A stretch of DNA of 64,000 nt from the NCBI GenBank assembly GCA_035235625.1, contig CP141142.1, forward strand, positions 39,969,644 through 40,033,643. The letters run 5' to 3'. This document shows positions 38,208 through 53,740 of this stretch, one piece after another (position 1 is the stretch's first letter; every line of letters begins with the position of its first letter). Both the position numbers and the translations under genes were made by a program. The stretch is from Saururus chinensis (taxonomy: Eukaryota; Streptophyta; Magnoliopsida; Piperales; Saururaceae). The notes under the pieces were generated by a model that saw only the letters and a list, made by a program, of their open reading frames with translations, made no database searches and was not told the origin of the DNA.

Positions 38208-40472
38208 ATATTTTTGTATACTCCTCTGACAATGAGCCTAGCGTAAGGAATGCATAGGAGCCCTTGATAGTTGAGATCGATTGTAACGACCCGACCCGAG
38301 CCGGGCCCACAAAATCACTGATAGGAAATTGAAATTTTCCTTAAGCCAATAATCATCATCTGAGTGCGAGAGGTACAACGTTCGCCTACGCACTACGGAG
38401 CTTAAGGCTTCCTTGTACGTAGACTTAGGTTGTAACGACCATTTACACACAACGAAGCTTCATAGTTCGTTGCGTGTAAAACAAAATAAAACATATTATT
38501 TATAATAATTTGGATCGGGCCAACGTTGCATTGTCGTTGGTTGCCTACATACGTATTGGATATTATTCCAATACGATCGGATCCGAACGTAGTTCTGCCT
38601 AAGGGCTACTACATACAACAAGCATCACAAAATCATATATGTATAACATACGTATCTCCGAATATTTAGTTGGAGTATACAAAAAACTCGTCATAAATCG
38701 GAGTCAAGCAGAAGTTAACGAAATCGTACATCTCGCTCTACCACAGAGCGGGATTGAAAATAACATACACATATCTCGCTCCATTACTGAATCGAGATTG
38801 AGCACATCAACTGACTCGCTCTATCATTGAGCCGAGACCGGACACACACATCACACGTCTTGCTCTACCCTAGAGCAAGACATCACACTTCATAACATAT
38901 AAGCGTACATCATAGCATATAAGCTCACATCATAGCATAACACACATCATGGCATATAAACACGTATCATGGCATAACACACATCATGGCATAACACACA
39001 TCATGACATATAAACATGTATCATGGCATAGCACACATCATGACATAATTAAAACGAGAGATCAGAAAAGCTTACTGCCCTCATGTCTCGTATGATAGCG
39101 GTATACGGAGTTGCTCATATAAGCATCCTCCCCTTTTAGATCCGAAGATATTAGACGAAGCTTCCTCTAGCCTCCATACATTCTTCGTCTTGTACCGAAA
39201 GACTACGTATAAATATTCTCATTTCCCGAAGACTCTTCTCGTTTTCTGTGCCCATGAGCGGCGGATAGAACCTCCCATACTTTGGATTACTTCTCTTGAT
39301 GTAGCTCAATAACTTCGGACAGAACATTGTCTTGCTTCGGGCCCCTATTTCTTGTTCGGTGCTTGAGGATAACGGGCGGAGCCTCTCTTTGTCTCGGGGC
39401 ATTTCCTCCTTATACAGTTTCCGAATAAAAGAATGGACCTCTCCATCACGTAGAACATACTTGATTTAGTTAAGAACGCCTCTTGGATGGACTAAATCGG
39501 AGTTAGGATGCTTAAGAACGGGGAGAAAGAAGTTTGTCGGTGCTCGGGCAGAACCTCTCCTTGTCTCGAGGCATTTATTCCTTATACGGTTGCCAAATTA
39601 AAGAACGGACCACTCCATCGCATAGAGCACGCTCAATTTAGTAGGAAACGGGTCTTGAACGGCCTTAATCGGCCTCAGAACGGTCAGAAACGGGGGGAGG
39701 GAAAATCTCCCCTTAAAAATGAATGGAATGGGTTTATATAGCCCCCGAGCCGCCAAAACTGCGGCGCCGCGCCGCCAAAACCGGCGGCGCCGCTGTTTCG
39801 GCGGCGGCGCCAGCGGAAAACGCGCCCGGCTCGCGCCCGCGCGTTCCGCGAGTAGCGACCGCGCGCGGAATTGCGGTCCGCGAAGCCGTGGCCTTGTGCC
39901 CGCGAAACGCGGCGCCAGCGGTGCAGCGGGCGCGCATTGCACCGCGCCGCGCCGGCTCGCGCTGCGGCGTGCGCCAGTCGCGCGCCGGCTCACCCATTTT
40001 CCATTTCTTTTATTTATTAAATACCTATATACTTCAAACGCGAGAATCTCCCCCACCCCGGAATCGGATTTGCGCGTTCTGGGTACCGTTGGACTCGTAT
40101 CGACGAGCCCTTCAATACTAACCCACTTAAAGCAGCCCATCATGCTCATTTGAAGTGGGTCCCACCCAAATTACACGTTTCCCGAGGTCATAACTTTCGG
40201 TACCGACCTCCATTTCACGCGTTCTTTGAATCATTACGCTCGTTATGCCAAGCTCTACCTGGCTACGGGTATTTCATCTAATGAAACCCCTTAACATTAA
40301 TCTTAAATTATCGAATTACCCTTAACCCTCCCGGGTTAAGCGTAACCGAAAAACGAGTCATTACATCGATGGAGTACATGTTAGTGCACGTTAAGAACTT
40401 AAATATCAAGGGCTCTTATGCATTCCTTTTGTGGGGCTCATTATCAAAAGGGAGCATGAAAAATGCCTCTCT
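38208..40472. mobile_element. Foldback MITE split by a solo LTR
   Basis: The left arm (about 38208-38276) includes aaggaatgcataggagccct. The right arm (about 40395-40472) includes agggctcttatgcattcctt, its reverse complement with one change. Further matches are caatgagcc / ggctcatt and tactcc / gggagca. Without the LTR and one target copy the arms would form one hairpin element of about 170 bp. Confidence 0.7.
38277..40370 (-). mobile_element. Solo LTR, copy 2 of family S (fossil), with target duplication
   Basis: The LTR body is 38282-40365 (2084 bp), flanked by TCGAT on both sides. It has canonical TG and CA ends, reads on the minus strand, and is homologous to 32686-34678. A TATA-like string (minus strand ctatataaa) lies at 39733-39741. 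Directly upstream of it is a strikingly GC- and CpG-rich block (39740-39985). Cat-rich degenerate repeats (cacatcatggcata) fill 38880-39050. Perfect target repeats and little CpG loss make it the youngest of the three copies. No retrotransposon genes are attached. Confidence 0.9.
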
Positions 40473-40529
40473 CTTTGTAGGGATCATAGCTTCATAGGCG
40501 GAGCTAGGAATTGTGTGTGTGTGTATGGA

Positions 40530-40551
40530 TTGGGGGGGGGGGGGGGGGGGG
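40530..40551. repeat. Poly(G) tract, 22 bases
   Basis: A run of 22 G preceded by (GT)n. The length may be inexact. Confidence 0.9.
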
Positions 40552-40853
40552 ACAAAATATCAACCTAAGAACAAAATTGTTACTTATATTTTTCAATAAC
40601 AGATTTTAAAAAAAAATAGTTGCGCTTGAAAATTGCTAAACCTCACTCCAAAAATCACTAGGCATAAACCACTTTATGCATCTCTAGTGTGTTTTGACAT
40701 AGTAGACCCCATAAACCAACGGTTGGGGGACATTCAGTATAATACCCTAAAATTTTCTAAATTTCTTATACTTGGCCATATGGAAAATAGAAAATCAAAC
40801 TTTGGACATTTCCAGTAAAATTACTTTTTCTCTAGAAGGAGTTTGGGTAAGGA

Positions 40854-41197
40854 ACTTAAGTATTAAAAAAGTCAATAAGAACATATAAATCGGAGCTCAA
40901 ATGAAGAAAACATGCTAGATCTAACATATAAGAATTTTTTAAGTCTCATATGGAAAATAGTGAGTTTAACCCTTGAGCTTTTCTATGTACAATAACTTCC
41001 TATATAATAAGAGTTTGAGTCTAAAACTTAAGTATTAAAAAAGTCAATAAGAACATATAAATCGGAGCTCAAATGAAGAAAACATGCTAGATCTAACATA
41101 TAAGAATTTTTTAAGTCTCATATGGAAAATAGTGAGTTTAACCCTTGAGCTTTTCTTTGTACAATAACTGCCTATATAGTATGAGTTTGCGTATGGA
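40854..41197. repeat. Tandem duplication, 2 x 172 bp
   Basis: The unit starting acttaagtattaaaaaagtc at 40854 repeats at 41026 with very few differences over at least 150 bp, ending near 'cctatata'. It lies within the LTR-like fragment. The near identity points to a recent event. Confidence 0.9.
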
Positions 41198-41800
41198 ACT
41201 TTGATGTTAAAAAGAGATGTAAAGAGCTTTAAAATAGCACAAAGAATGCATAAATTGAAGTTTATATAATGAATTATGATTGTCTAAAATTTAACATATC
41301 ACACCATTAGTGATCCACTGATGCGACACCAATTTAACCATTAGATCTTCTAAGTAAAATAACTTCTATTGTAGGTGAAGTTTAATCTAAATTTAGGATT
41401 AAAAGTTCACAAAAAAATCTTCCAAATGCCACCAAGAATGCATGAAATCAAAGTTTGGATAAGGAAGTTTTACCGATTTAAAGTTGCACTTGAGGTGCTA
41501 TGGGGACCCACCAACGCATCAGCCAAATTGCTGACAATTAGGGCAGTTCCACCGATGGGCTAAAATCCTACCTAATTTGACGATTATATATCATAATTGT
41601 TCTATCTCCCTTATAAATACCATTTGAAACCCCTTAAACTTTCATTTTCTCCAAAATTTTTCAAAATCATGGGGATAAGATCAATGCTAACAAAATAAAG
41701 AATCAAGGGAGGGAACAAATTCTAAATTCTGCATGAAATGATGAACAACACACGTGAGAAAGGATTTCATTTTGGAAAAAAGGTCAAATTGCTAAACCTT

Positions 41801-43699
41801 AAACTGATCTTGTACAATTTTGTGGAGAATCATGTTGAGAATGATGTTAAGGTTAATAGACAATATGGATTTGAATCATAATACCATGCTTGTGTATTTT
41901 GGCATATGTTTATTTGATTTTAATATGAATGAAATCTGGAATAAATGGATTTACATTTCTATGTATTTGTAATAGAGTATATTATCATTTAATTATATTA
42001 AAAAAAATTTACTACTTATTCATGGGAAATTTTCATTTAGTGCTAGTGTGAGAATAGTTTATTCTTTTGCTTTGGTCATCGGCGTGCTCACTAATATGTC
42101 AGTGAGAGTGAGAAATAGTTAGGAGAAGATGAACAATTATCGGCATTGACACATAGGTGTGTGTCAATGTTATACTGGGTATCATCGTAGGGACTAACGC
42201 GTTGATGGCAACATTGGTGAACAAGGCACACAAAGTCTACCCATTGTCAGTAGAAACAACATGTCATTGAAGGTATTAATGGCAATCGACATGACACTAA
42301 CACATCTAACTGACACCTGTTCAATCTATGTTTTTGAAATAGTCTTTTGAGGGCTAATAAGAGATAATTTGGATAAACTTTACTTATATAATGAATATAA
42401 ATAAACATTGATATACATGATAAAAAAACATTTGAAGAGAAGGACAATGAGAAATGTTGCTTGCAAAATGATTGTAACTACGTAAGTAATAATTGAAATA
42501 TATGATAAAATCTATGTGAAAATAGGGTAATACAAACACTATGTAAGAGCTCTATGTGTAGGTCTATTTAGTCACATAGTAAGAGTTGTTCTTGGGCCTT
42601 CTCCCCCAGGTTTGGGAGTTTGTTATGAATGCAAATACTATATTTGGGCATACCAAGAGGGTAGAAACCTTAAATTATTTATATATAACACTCATAGACA
42701 TGAGTGCAAGTGTTGGGCTTAACTCCAATAATGAGTTTGTTTAGCCACATAGAAGAAATTTATGGTAAAAATAAGATCATAGGGTATTTGACTCCTTAAA
42801 GCATGAGAGTTTATGGTTGTACATATTTTCCTCGAGGCTTGGGAGTTGGTTCAAGGTTATAACTTTAAAAAAAATATGACTCCAATATTGTGTAACAATG
42901 AAATTCTCGATAATCATAGAAAACCAAAAATCTTAACCATTGAGGTTCTTAATTAAACCCTTATGAGCTTTAAGTTCATGACGTAGATATAAGGGGCTAT
43001 AGTCTTCAACAATATTTAAAGTTGCTTCATAGAGTAGTACATATTTCGAAGAGTCATGAAGAACTCCTTTACCTTGCCACGACTTAGTGAACCACTTTTC
43101 TTTGAGATAGTGGGTAAATTTTATATTATCATTACTAGCATAATTAATTTTACAATAAATTATGCAGTTTCTTGTCCAACTATCTCATTGGGTATATTCG
43201 TATATAAATATTTGTAAGGTCTAGGTACCTTGTTAGATAAAAATTTTGTTTAGAATTTGTACAAGTGACAAAGATAACATTGCTAGTCTATTTGGCATTA
43301 TTATTGTATTTAAATATTATCTCATTTAAGAGTAAATAATTATAGGAATACGAGTGTTAATCTATTTGTATATTATTCTAGATTAGGGTATTCACTCGTA
43401 TATTAAGGCATAACCCTCTTTCGTTTATAATGTGACTCCGCCTCGCACTAATCCGGTCAAGATATAATGTTATAGATATTTTTCTACGAATTTTTAGTTA
43501 CCTTTTGACTCATTCCGGTACAACTCCGACTAACTCGACGGCCATCTCCGGTGACCTTCTCTATTTTTCTAAAATGAAGACAAAATAAATTACCATGTAA
43601 CACATTGTAAAAATGACAGAAACAATGGAGTAATACCGGGGGAAATTGCTACTTTTAAAAGTTCATGTAGACAAAAGCGTTCGTTGAACCGGACAAATC
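41801..43699. other. AT-rich intergenic sequence upstream of the Ca2+-ATPase gene
   Basis: No coding frames above background and no recognisable element. Confidence 0.5.
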
Positions 43700-44321
43700 C
43701 GGCTCGAGTCGACCAGACGCCTTTCCCCGCCACCAATCACAATACGACATCTTGCGTTTGACCAAACTATCATGGTCCCCACCAGCACGGACCCACACAA
43801 GCCATCAATAATGACGAAAATATACGCAACCTTTATCCACGCGTCGACGCCTCATTGGTTCAGATGACATCACCCCATCGAGATTACCTCCGGTTCGTTC
43901 CGCTTAACTAGTTTAACCCCACTAATAAATGCGTCATTAACGAATAAATCATAAAAAGGCGATTTAACGAGACAGCGACCTCATTCCTCTGGTGGGTGGT
44001 GCCTCGGCTCGTCATCTTCCTCCTCTGTGGCCACCGTGAAAGCGGACACCTTTTGCAGGTGCCAAAGACTCCGCCTTTACCCGATTCGCCGTCCCAAATC
44101 CCCAGATCTCGTCCCGATCGGCCCAGATAAACCCTAGATTCTTGTTCCTTTCTTCTTCCTCTCGCCTTCCTACTCAGTGGCCTTCTCCTCTCGTCCCAGA
44201 TTCTTTCCCTCCTTCCCAATCTCTGCTTTTCCTCCGCTCCTGGGTTCCGTACATCTAGGGTTTCTGTGTCTCCTCCCCTTTGCTTGGGGAGTTGAGAGAT
44301 CGGATTTGTGGGGGGTTTTGG
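43700..44321 (+). promoter_or_regulatory. Promoter and 5' leader of the ECA1-like gene
   Basis: GC content rises sharply here. A CCAAT box in reverse (attgg, 43854-43858), a site II-like GGCCCA (about 44120-44125), a telo-box AAACCCTA (44129-44136) and a reverse telo-box TAGGGTTT (44256-44263) are present. Bases 44140-44280 are pyrimidine-rich, as in many plant leaders. No canonical TATA box is seen. No ATG lies between about 43935 and the start codon at 44322, so there is no upstream ORF in the likely leader. The transcription start is not determinable from sequence alone. Confidence 0.5.
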
Positions 44322-48841
<4,520 letters not shown>

Positions 48842-49140
48842 GGTTGAAAAGTATTGGCCGAACAAGCCTTGTAGCTGCTGACTTTGAAGAATTGAGATGC
48901 AATTGCATGTTGATGTGCAAGGATCATCTTTCTAACAATTTGCTGGTCCATTTGCTCCACACCCTCGTTCATTTACGTTGAGGGCTGGTTTTTATAACAT
49001 GAGGCACAACGCATTTCCTGCGTTCAAAGTTCAGAAGTGCTAAATTGTTTATGACCAGTTATTTACTTTTCAATTTTTTAAGAAAGGACCTAATATGTAG
49101 ACTGTTAGACGGAAGCATTAAGTAATATTTCATGCTTCTA
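48842..49140 (+). other. 3' flank / probable 3' UTR of the ECA1-like gene
   Basis: Non-coding sequence of gene-like composition follows the stop. AT-rich words such as aagtaatatttc near 49120 could serve polyadenylation, but no clear signal can be fixed. Confidence 0.4.
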
Positions 49141-49678
49141 AGTAGCTTTCACATTGTCATCAGCATTCGAGAATGGGATTGCTTGAATTTTTTGGCGCAA
49201 GTATTTTGGTACGAGACAAATTAGGTGATCTCAAGTATATAACTGATCTGATCGATAATACTTTTTGGTAGTTGTGTTTCATGGCTAGGCCTAGATTATT
49301 TATCGCAAGTTGGATGGTATTTTTCTTTTTGGCAATCGTTCGATGAAGGGAGATGACAAATTGGTCGTGTGGTCTTCAAGTGTTATTACATGGCTTTTCA
49401 TGAAACCTTGAGATATGTTTTTGTGTACAAGATCGATGGATCATGAATATGGGATATTAAAAATATCTAAAATACCTAATTTTCAAATTTTTATTTTTGT
49501 TATATTCAAGGTATTTTTGTTATATCCAACATGCACTTATTTTTAAATTTCTTTCATACTCGTTGTACCCTTTGAATTAGTAAAACCTAATTTAACCCCT
49601 TCTATGGTGTGTATATGTGCCCTTTATTTTATGAGCTCATAAGCCTCATGTTTGGGGGCAACATTGTGGGCCTTGTGT
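49141..49678. other. Spacer
   Basis: No gene or element is recognised between the gene's 3' flank and the inverted-repeat element at 49687. Confidence 0.4.
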
Positions 49679-49686
49679 GTTGTGGC

Positions 49687-50368
49687 ATGGAAGACAATTT
49701 TAATATTGATGATTATAAATATAGATATGTATTGATAATATATTTGGTATGAACTAAAATGGGTATAAATTTTTTTATAAATATAAAAAAATATTATAAT
49801 TAATAATATATTATTATAATATTTATTTTATAACATAATAAGACTAGAATATCATATTAATTGATATGGGTATTCCAAAATTAGTTTATTTAGAATTATA
49901 TATTATCATGTTCTCTGTCTTATAAATTATTACTCTTTTTTAATATTTAATGTTTTAAAATTAATTTATTTTAAAAAATAAATAATATATTTAATATGAG
50001 TCATAATTATATATTTAAATAAATGCATATTTGTGAAGCATTATATATAAAAAAGTAATTATATAAATTGTATAGACCTACTTGTATTGTCTTATATAAT
50101 TTTAAAAATATTAATTTTAATATAACAAAAATTTAACTTTTAAAGAAGTTGGGTTTGAATCGTGTTTTTGTTTATAATAAGTTTTTTTAAAAAAATATTT
50201 TTAAAAAAATTTAAAATAAATTTTTTAAATAAAAAAATATTTTTTAATAGTGTATCGATATTTACATATCGATATAGTATGGCCGATATGGTCAATATGT
50301 ATCAAATTTAGTGTAGGGGTGTACCACCCCCGTAGCTGTATCAGTCTCTACTAATATGGCCTTCCGTG
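49687..50368 (+). mobile_element. AT-rich terminal-inverted-repeat element, copy 1
   Basis: 682 bp, flanked by gttgtggc at 49679-49686 and 50369-50376. It is homologous along its length, in the same orientation, to 57679-58399. The left end is atggaagac and the right end ccttccgtg. The inside is almost only A and T, with no coding. It is the most drifted of the three copies. An 8-bp target repeat favours hAT, though 9-10 bp (Mutator-like) cannot be ruled out. Confidence 0.75.
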
Positions 50369-50376
50369 GTTGTGGC

Positions 50377-51084
50377 CATAGAAAGGTGTATCGACCCGTA
50401 TCAATTGATATCGATATGATACAGGGGGCAGTATGCCTCCACATAAATTTTTTATACAATACGGCCGATATGTATTGATACACTAATATTTTATATTTTA
50501 TTTTTAAAAAGATTTTTTTAATAATAAATTTTTTTATTTTTTTTAAAACAAAAATACTATTCAAACTCAACCTCTTCAAATTCTAAAGATGACAATGTTT
50601 TTATTATATTAAAAATATTTTAAAAAAATTATATAAGATCAATACAAGTGGGTTCATACAATTTACATAATTTTATTTTAAATATAATGTTCTACAATTA
50701 TGCACTTTGTTAAACATCTAACGTATAAATTTCTCCATAATATTTATGCAACTCATATTTATGCAACTCATATTAAATATTATATTTAGCTTTAAAATAA
50801 ACTAATTTTATAGAACTTAATATGAGACATGAAATAATAATTTGTACACGATAGAGGAAGTAATAGTGCATAGTTCTAAAATGAACTAATCTTATAGTAC
50901 TTATATCAGTTAATATGGCCTTCTATAATTTGATTATACTTTAAATAAAGTATTATAATGATATATTATTAGTTATAATATTTTTTTATGCATATTAAAG
51001 GGTTTACGACTATTTCTATGCGTATCAAATGTATCATCGGTGCATACACATATCCATAGTCATCGATACGGATTGCCTTCTATG
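50377..51084 (-). mobile_element. AT-rich terminal-inverted-repeat element, copy 2 (reverse)
   Basis: 708 bp in the opposite orientation. It starts CATAGAAAGGTGTATCG and ends atcgatacggattgccttctatg. Its left flank is the right target repeat of copy 1 (gttgtggc) and its right flank is gttgtagg (6 of 8 match). The terminal 70 bp match the ends of 57679-58399. It is non-coding. Confidence 0.75.
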
Positions 51085-52029
51085 GTTGTAGGTTAATCAT
51101 GTGTTGGCCCAACATGTTGTGGTCTATAAGCTTGGCCACCATATTGTCAGGCTACCATCATGTGGGCACTTTTTGTTGTGGGCACACTTATCTTGTGTGC
51201 TCCATATGATGTGGGCCCACCATGTGGGACCCACTATGTTCTATGAGGCTTATAATTTTATAAAAAAATTTATTAAATAGGAGATTTTAAAATAGTGATA
51301 TGTTGGATATAATAAAAAGATGCTGATATTTTTACTATGTCTTTTTTATTCAAAAATTTTATCCTAACTTTTAATTAGATAGAGAAAGGTGGGTCACACT
51401 TGACAATTGGGATCTATTTTTTCAATTAAAGTAAGGTTTTTGTATAGAAAAAATAGATTGAGAATATTATTTTTATAATAAAAATATCTTAGGTATAACA
51501 AAAATAAAAATTTTAAATTTATGTAATGTAGATGTTTTATCATAAAAAATGATAATTACCCAGCTAATTTATCTAACAAAACACCTTAATTAGGTTTTTA
51601 TTGGATGGAAAATATAGGTTCAAGTGAGCATTATGAGAGACCCACAAGAAACTTGGGCAGTTTCTTGATATAACTGGCTTTGGAAGTTTTATCGAGTACG
51701 GATTTTTCTCGGTAAAGAGGAATCCAATGGATTCAAGTGGAATTTTTTAGAATAGTTGATTTTTAGGTGTGCATTGCACATAGTGTTGTCTATGTATTTC
51801 ACTACTTTCCAACCATCAACGAGTTAAAACCGTCAATGCCTAGTGTCTTCATACACTATTATATTATATTTACCGATAGTGATATTGCCACCACAAAATA
51901 CCTATAAAACTCACACAAGAGTTTTAATTGGACTTCATAAGTAGGTCCTATACAAAGCTCACACGAGCTCACCTATCTTTTTTGATGTATAGTATTGATG
52001 TAAAAATATCATTTTTCTATACCATACTG
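51085..52029. other. Spacer
   Basis: AT-rich with several GT-rich words (gtgggccc, tgttgtgg) in the first 160 bases. No gene is recognised. Confidence 0.4.
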
Positions 52030-53110
52030 ATAGGTCGTTTGGTGAGGGGCGAAATACATGGCTCATAGTGGTAAATTACATGGCCAAGATCATATGCGAA
52101 GCACACTAAAAATTTTCCTCCCATATGGCAGTTTGTTTGGGAACACTTTTCTTTTACATTTTCTTCCCAAAGTTTGAAAAAGAAAACAGGGTATGGAGAT
52201 GGGAAAAAAACTCATTTGGCATTCAGTTTCTGAAAATTAAAGTTCGGCCCAATCCGCTCTGCAAAGCTTCCCTGAAGCAAAAACACCGCCAAAGTTGCTT
52301 TTTTTGTAAAACATTATGTTGAGCCATCGAGCTCGTGGTCTCTTCCTCGGTTCCTCCCACCCTTCCTCTCGTCAACATTGGGCTTCCACCCTTCCTCTCC
52401 TCAATCTTGGGATACATCTTTGCTTGATGTTGCTCCCGTCCAGCTGGTGCTTTCCTGTCAGTCGGCATCTTTGCTCCATATGGCACCTCTTCTCTCCCAT
52501 TGCCTCCTCACCCGTTGTCATCTCCTCTACCATCACTGCCATTTTAAGCAGTAGCAGCTTGGAGGGGCTGAGAACGTTGGGCAACTTACTCCTCTCTTCT
52601 CGAGCTCAAATCAACAACCTACGGGTCCTTCTTGCTGCTCTCCTCCCTAGCTTCCATCCCCAACTTTGGACTAGCCATAAAACTCTGTGTGGAACAAGGA
52701 AGAAAACGATACAATCGGCGGAGAGAGGCCAGAATCGGTGGCCTCCCATTGTCGCCATGCCGGGGTGGACCGATCGGAGACCGCCGGTCCACCACGGCGG
52801 TGGTGAAAAAATGGAAACAAAGAGGGGAGGGCAAATCAATGTGATCCAGAGGATGGTTGTGCAGGCCGGTTTCCCTAGAGTCGCCAAGCTCAATAGAAGC
52901 CGGCCAAAAGCCTGCGGCAAGCGGCACCCCGCCCATCCAAACTTGTTTGGGCAAGTGGCACCCCGCCCGATCAGCCTTTTTTTTTATATCTCCTTTTTCT
53001 TTTGTTTTCTTTGTGTTTAGCGCCAAAAACTTTTGTCGTGCATTGAAGCCCACTCAACTCTATAAATACTAATACCAAGGTAAAATACAAAAATAATACA
53101 CCAAAGCATT
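52030..53110. other. GC-rich island with unrecognised overlapping frames
   Basis: Bases 52316-53020 are open on the + strand for 234 codons (MLSHRARGLFLGSSHPSSRQ...) and also open in long frames on the minus strand. Frames on both strands, Ser/Leu- and Arg-rich composition and lack of motifs suggest GC-rich transposon or LTR leader DNA rather than a gene. Weak end similarity (tttggtg near 52037 and caccaaa near 53100) hints at terminal repeats. Confidence 0.25.
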
Positions 53111-53339
53111 AAATTTCTTTGTTAAAAAATAAACAAAAAATAGTAAAAAAGTTGCAAAATATTGAGACTTTACACACTAATATTCTCACACAAAATTGTA
53201 GGGCCCTTGGGAGAGTGATATTTGATGGACTTGAAAATATTAAGTATAGGAGTTTAGCTCCAACTCTGGTAACCATCCTTTATGCTGCCTCAAAGCTAGA
53301 GTGAGACATTGTAGCTTGCTTTTTAGCACCCCAAGTTAT

Positions 53340-53740
53340 TAAATTTGGACAAATAGCGAGTAATAGAGCATTAGGCATCCGAATAAATTTGGATAAATAG
53401 CGAGTAATAGAGCATTAGGCATCTGAATTGCCGGCCAAGCTGGTATATGAGAATCCATGTAGATGGAGGTTGGAGAATGGTGAGAGACGAGGCCATGCCC
53501 AAGAGTGGCTTTGACATAGTGAAGAATTTTCTTAACTGCAATAAGATGAGTGTCTCTCGAGCATGCATGAAAACTGATAGACCTTGCTCACAACAAATTA
53601 TAGATCAGGCCGTGTGAGGGTAAAATGTTGGAGTATTCCCAACAAGTTAGCAATATTTTGTAGCATGAGGAAGAAGATAACCATCAAGTATAAAGGTTGC
53701 TTCCCCATCACTAAGCGGGTAGAAAAAGTCTCTTATTGTT
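53340..53740 (-). mobile_element. Ty1/copia relic, RNase H region (fossil)
   Basis: On the minus strand, sequence resembling the end of copia polyprotein (reverse transcriptase to RNase H, around the HA.RDTHL-type segment) is recognisable. It is broken, with several disruptions, and lacks both LTRs here. A 46-bp stretch (aaatttgg..aatagcgag..gcatc) is duplicated in tandem at 53340-53430. Confidence 0.55.

Larger units (their letters stand above)
40473..41800 (+). mobile_element. LTR-like fragment (fossil), gypsy type
   Basis: It contains words of the type 'agaatgcatgaaatcaaag' followed by 'gttttaccgatttaaagttg'. These are shared in loose form with 62460-62570 and are typical of long gypsy LTRs. 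It has a TATA-like cttataaatacc at 41610. Both ends are unclear and no coding part is attached. It is broken. Confidence 0.35.

Noticed and set aside
39598-40153. Long Arg/Ala-rich frames of 130-180 codons in several phases
   Set aside because: They are produced by the CpG-rich block inside the solo LTR, where stop codons are rare by composition.
44280-44321. N-terminal extension of the Ca2+-ATPase by 14 residues
   Set aside because: The frame there begins with TTG, and plant genes rarely start at TTG. ATG 44322 gives a protein of family length.
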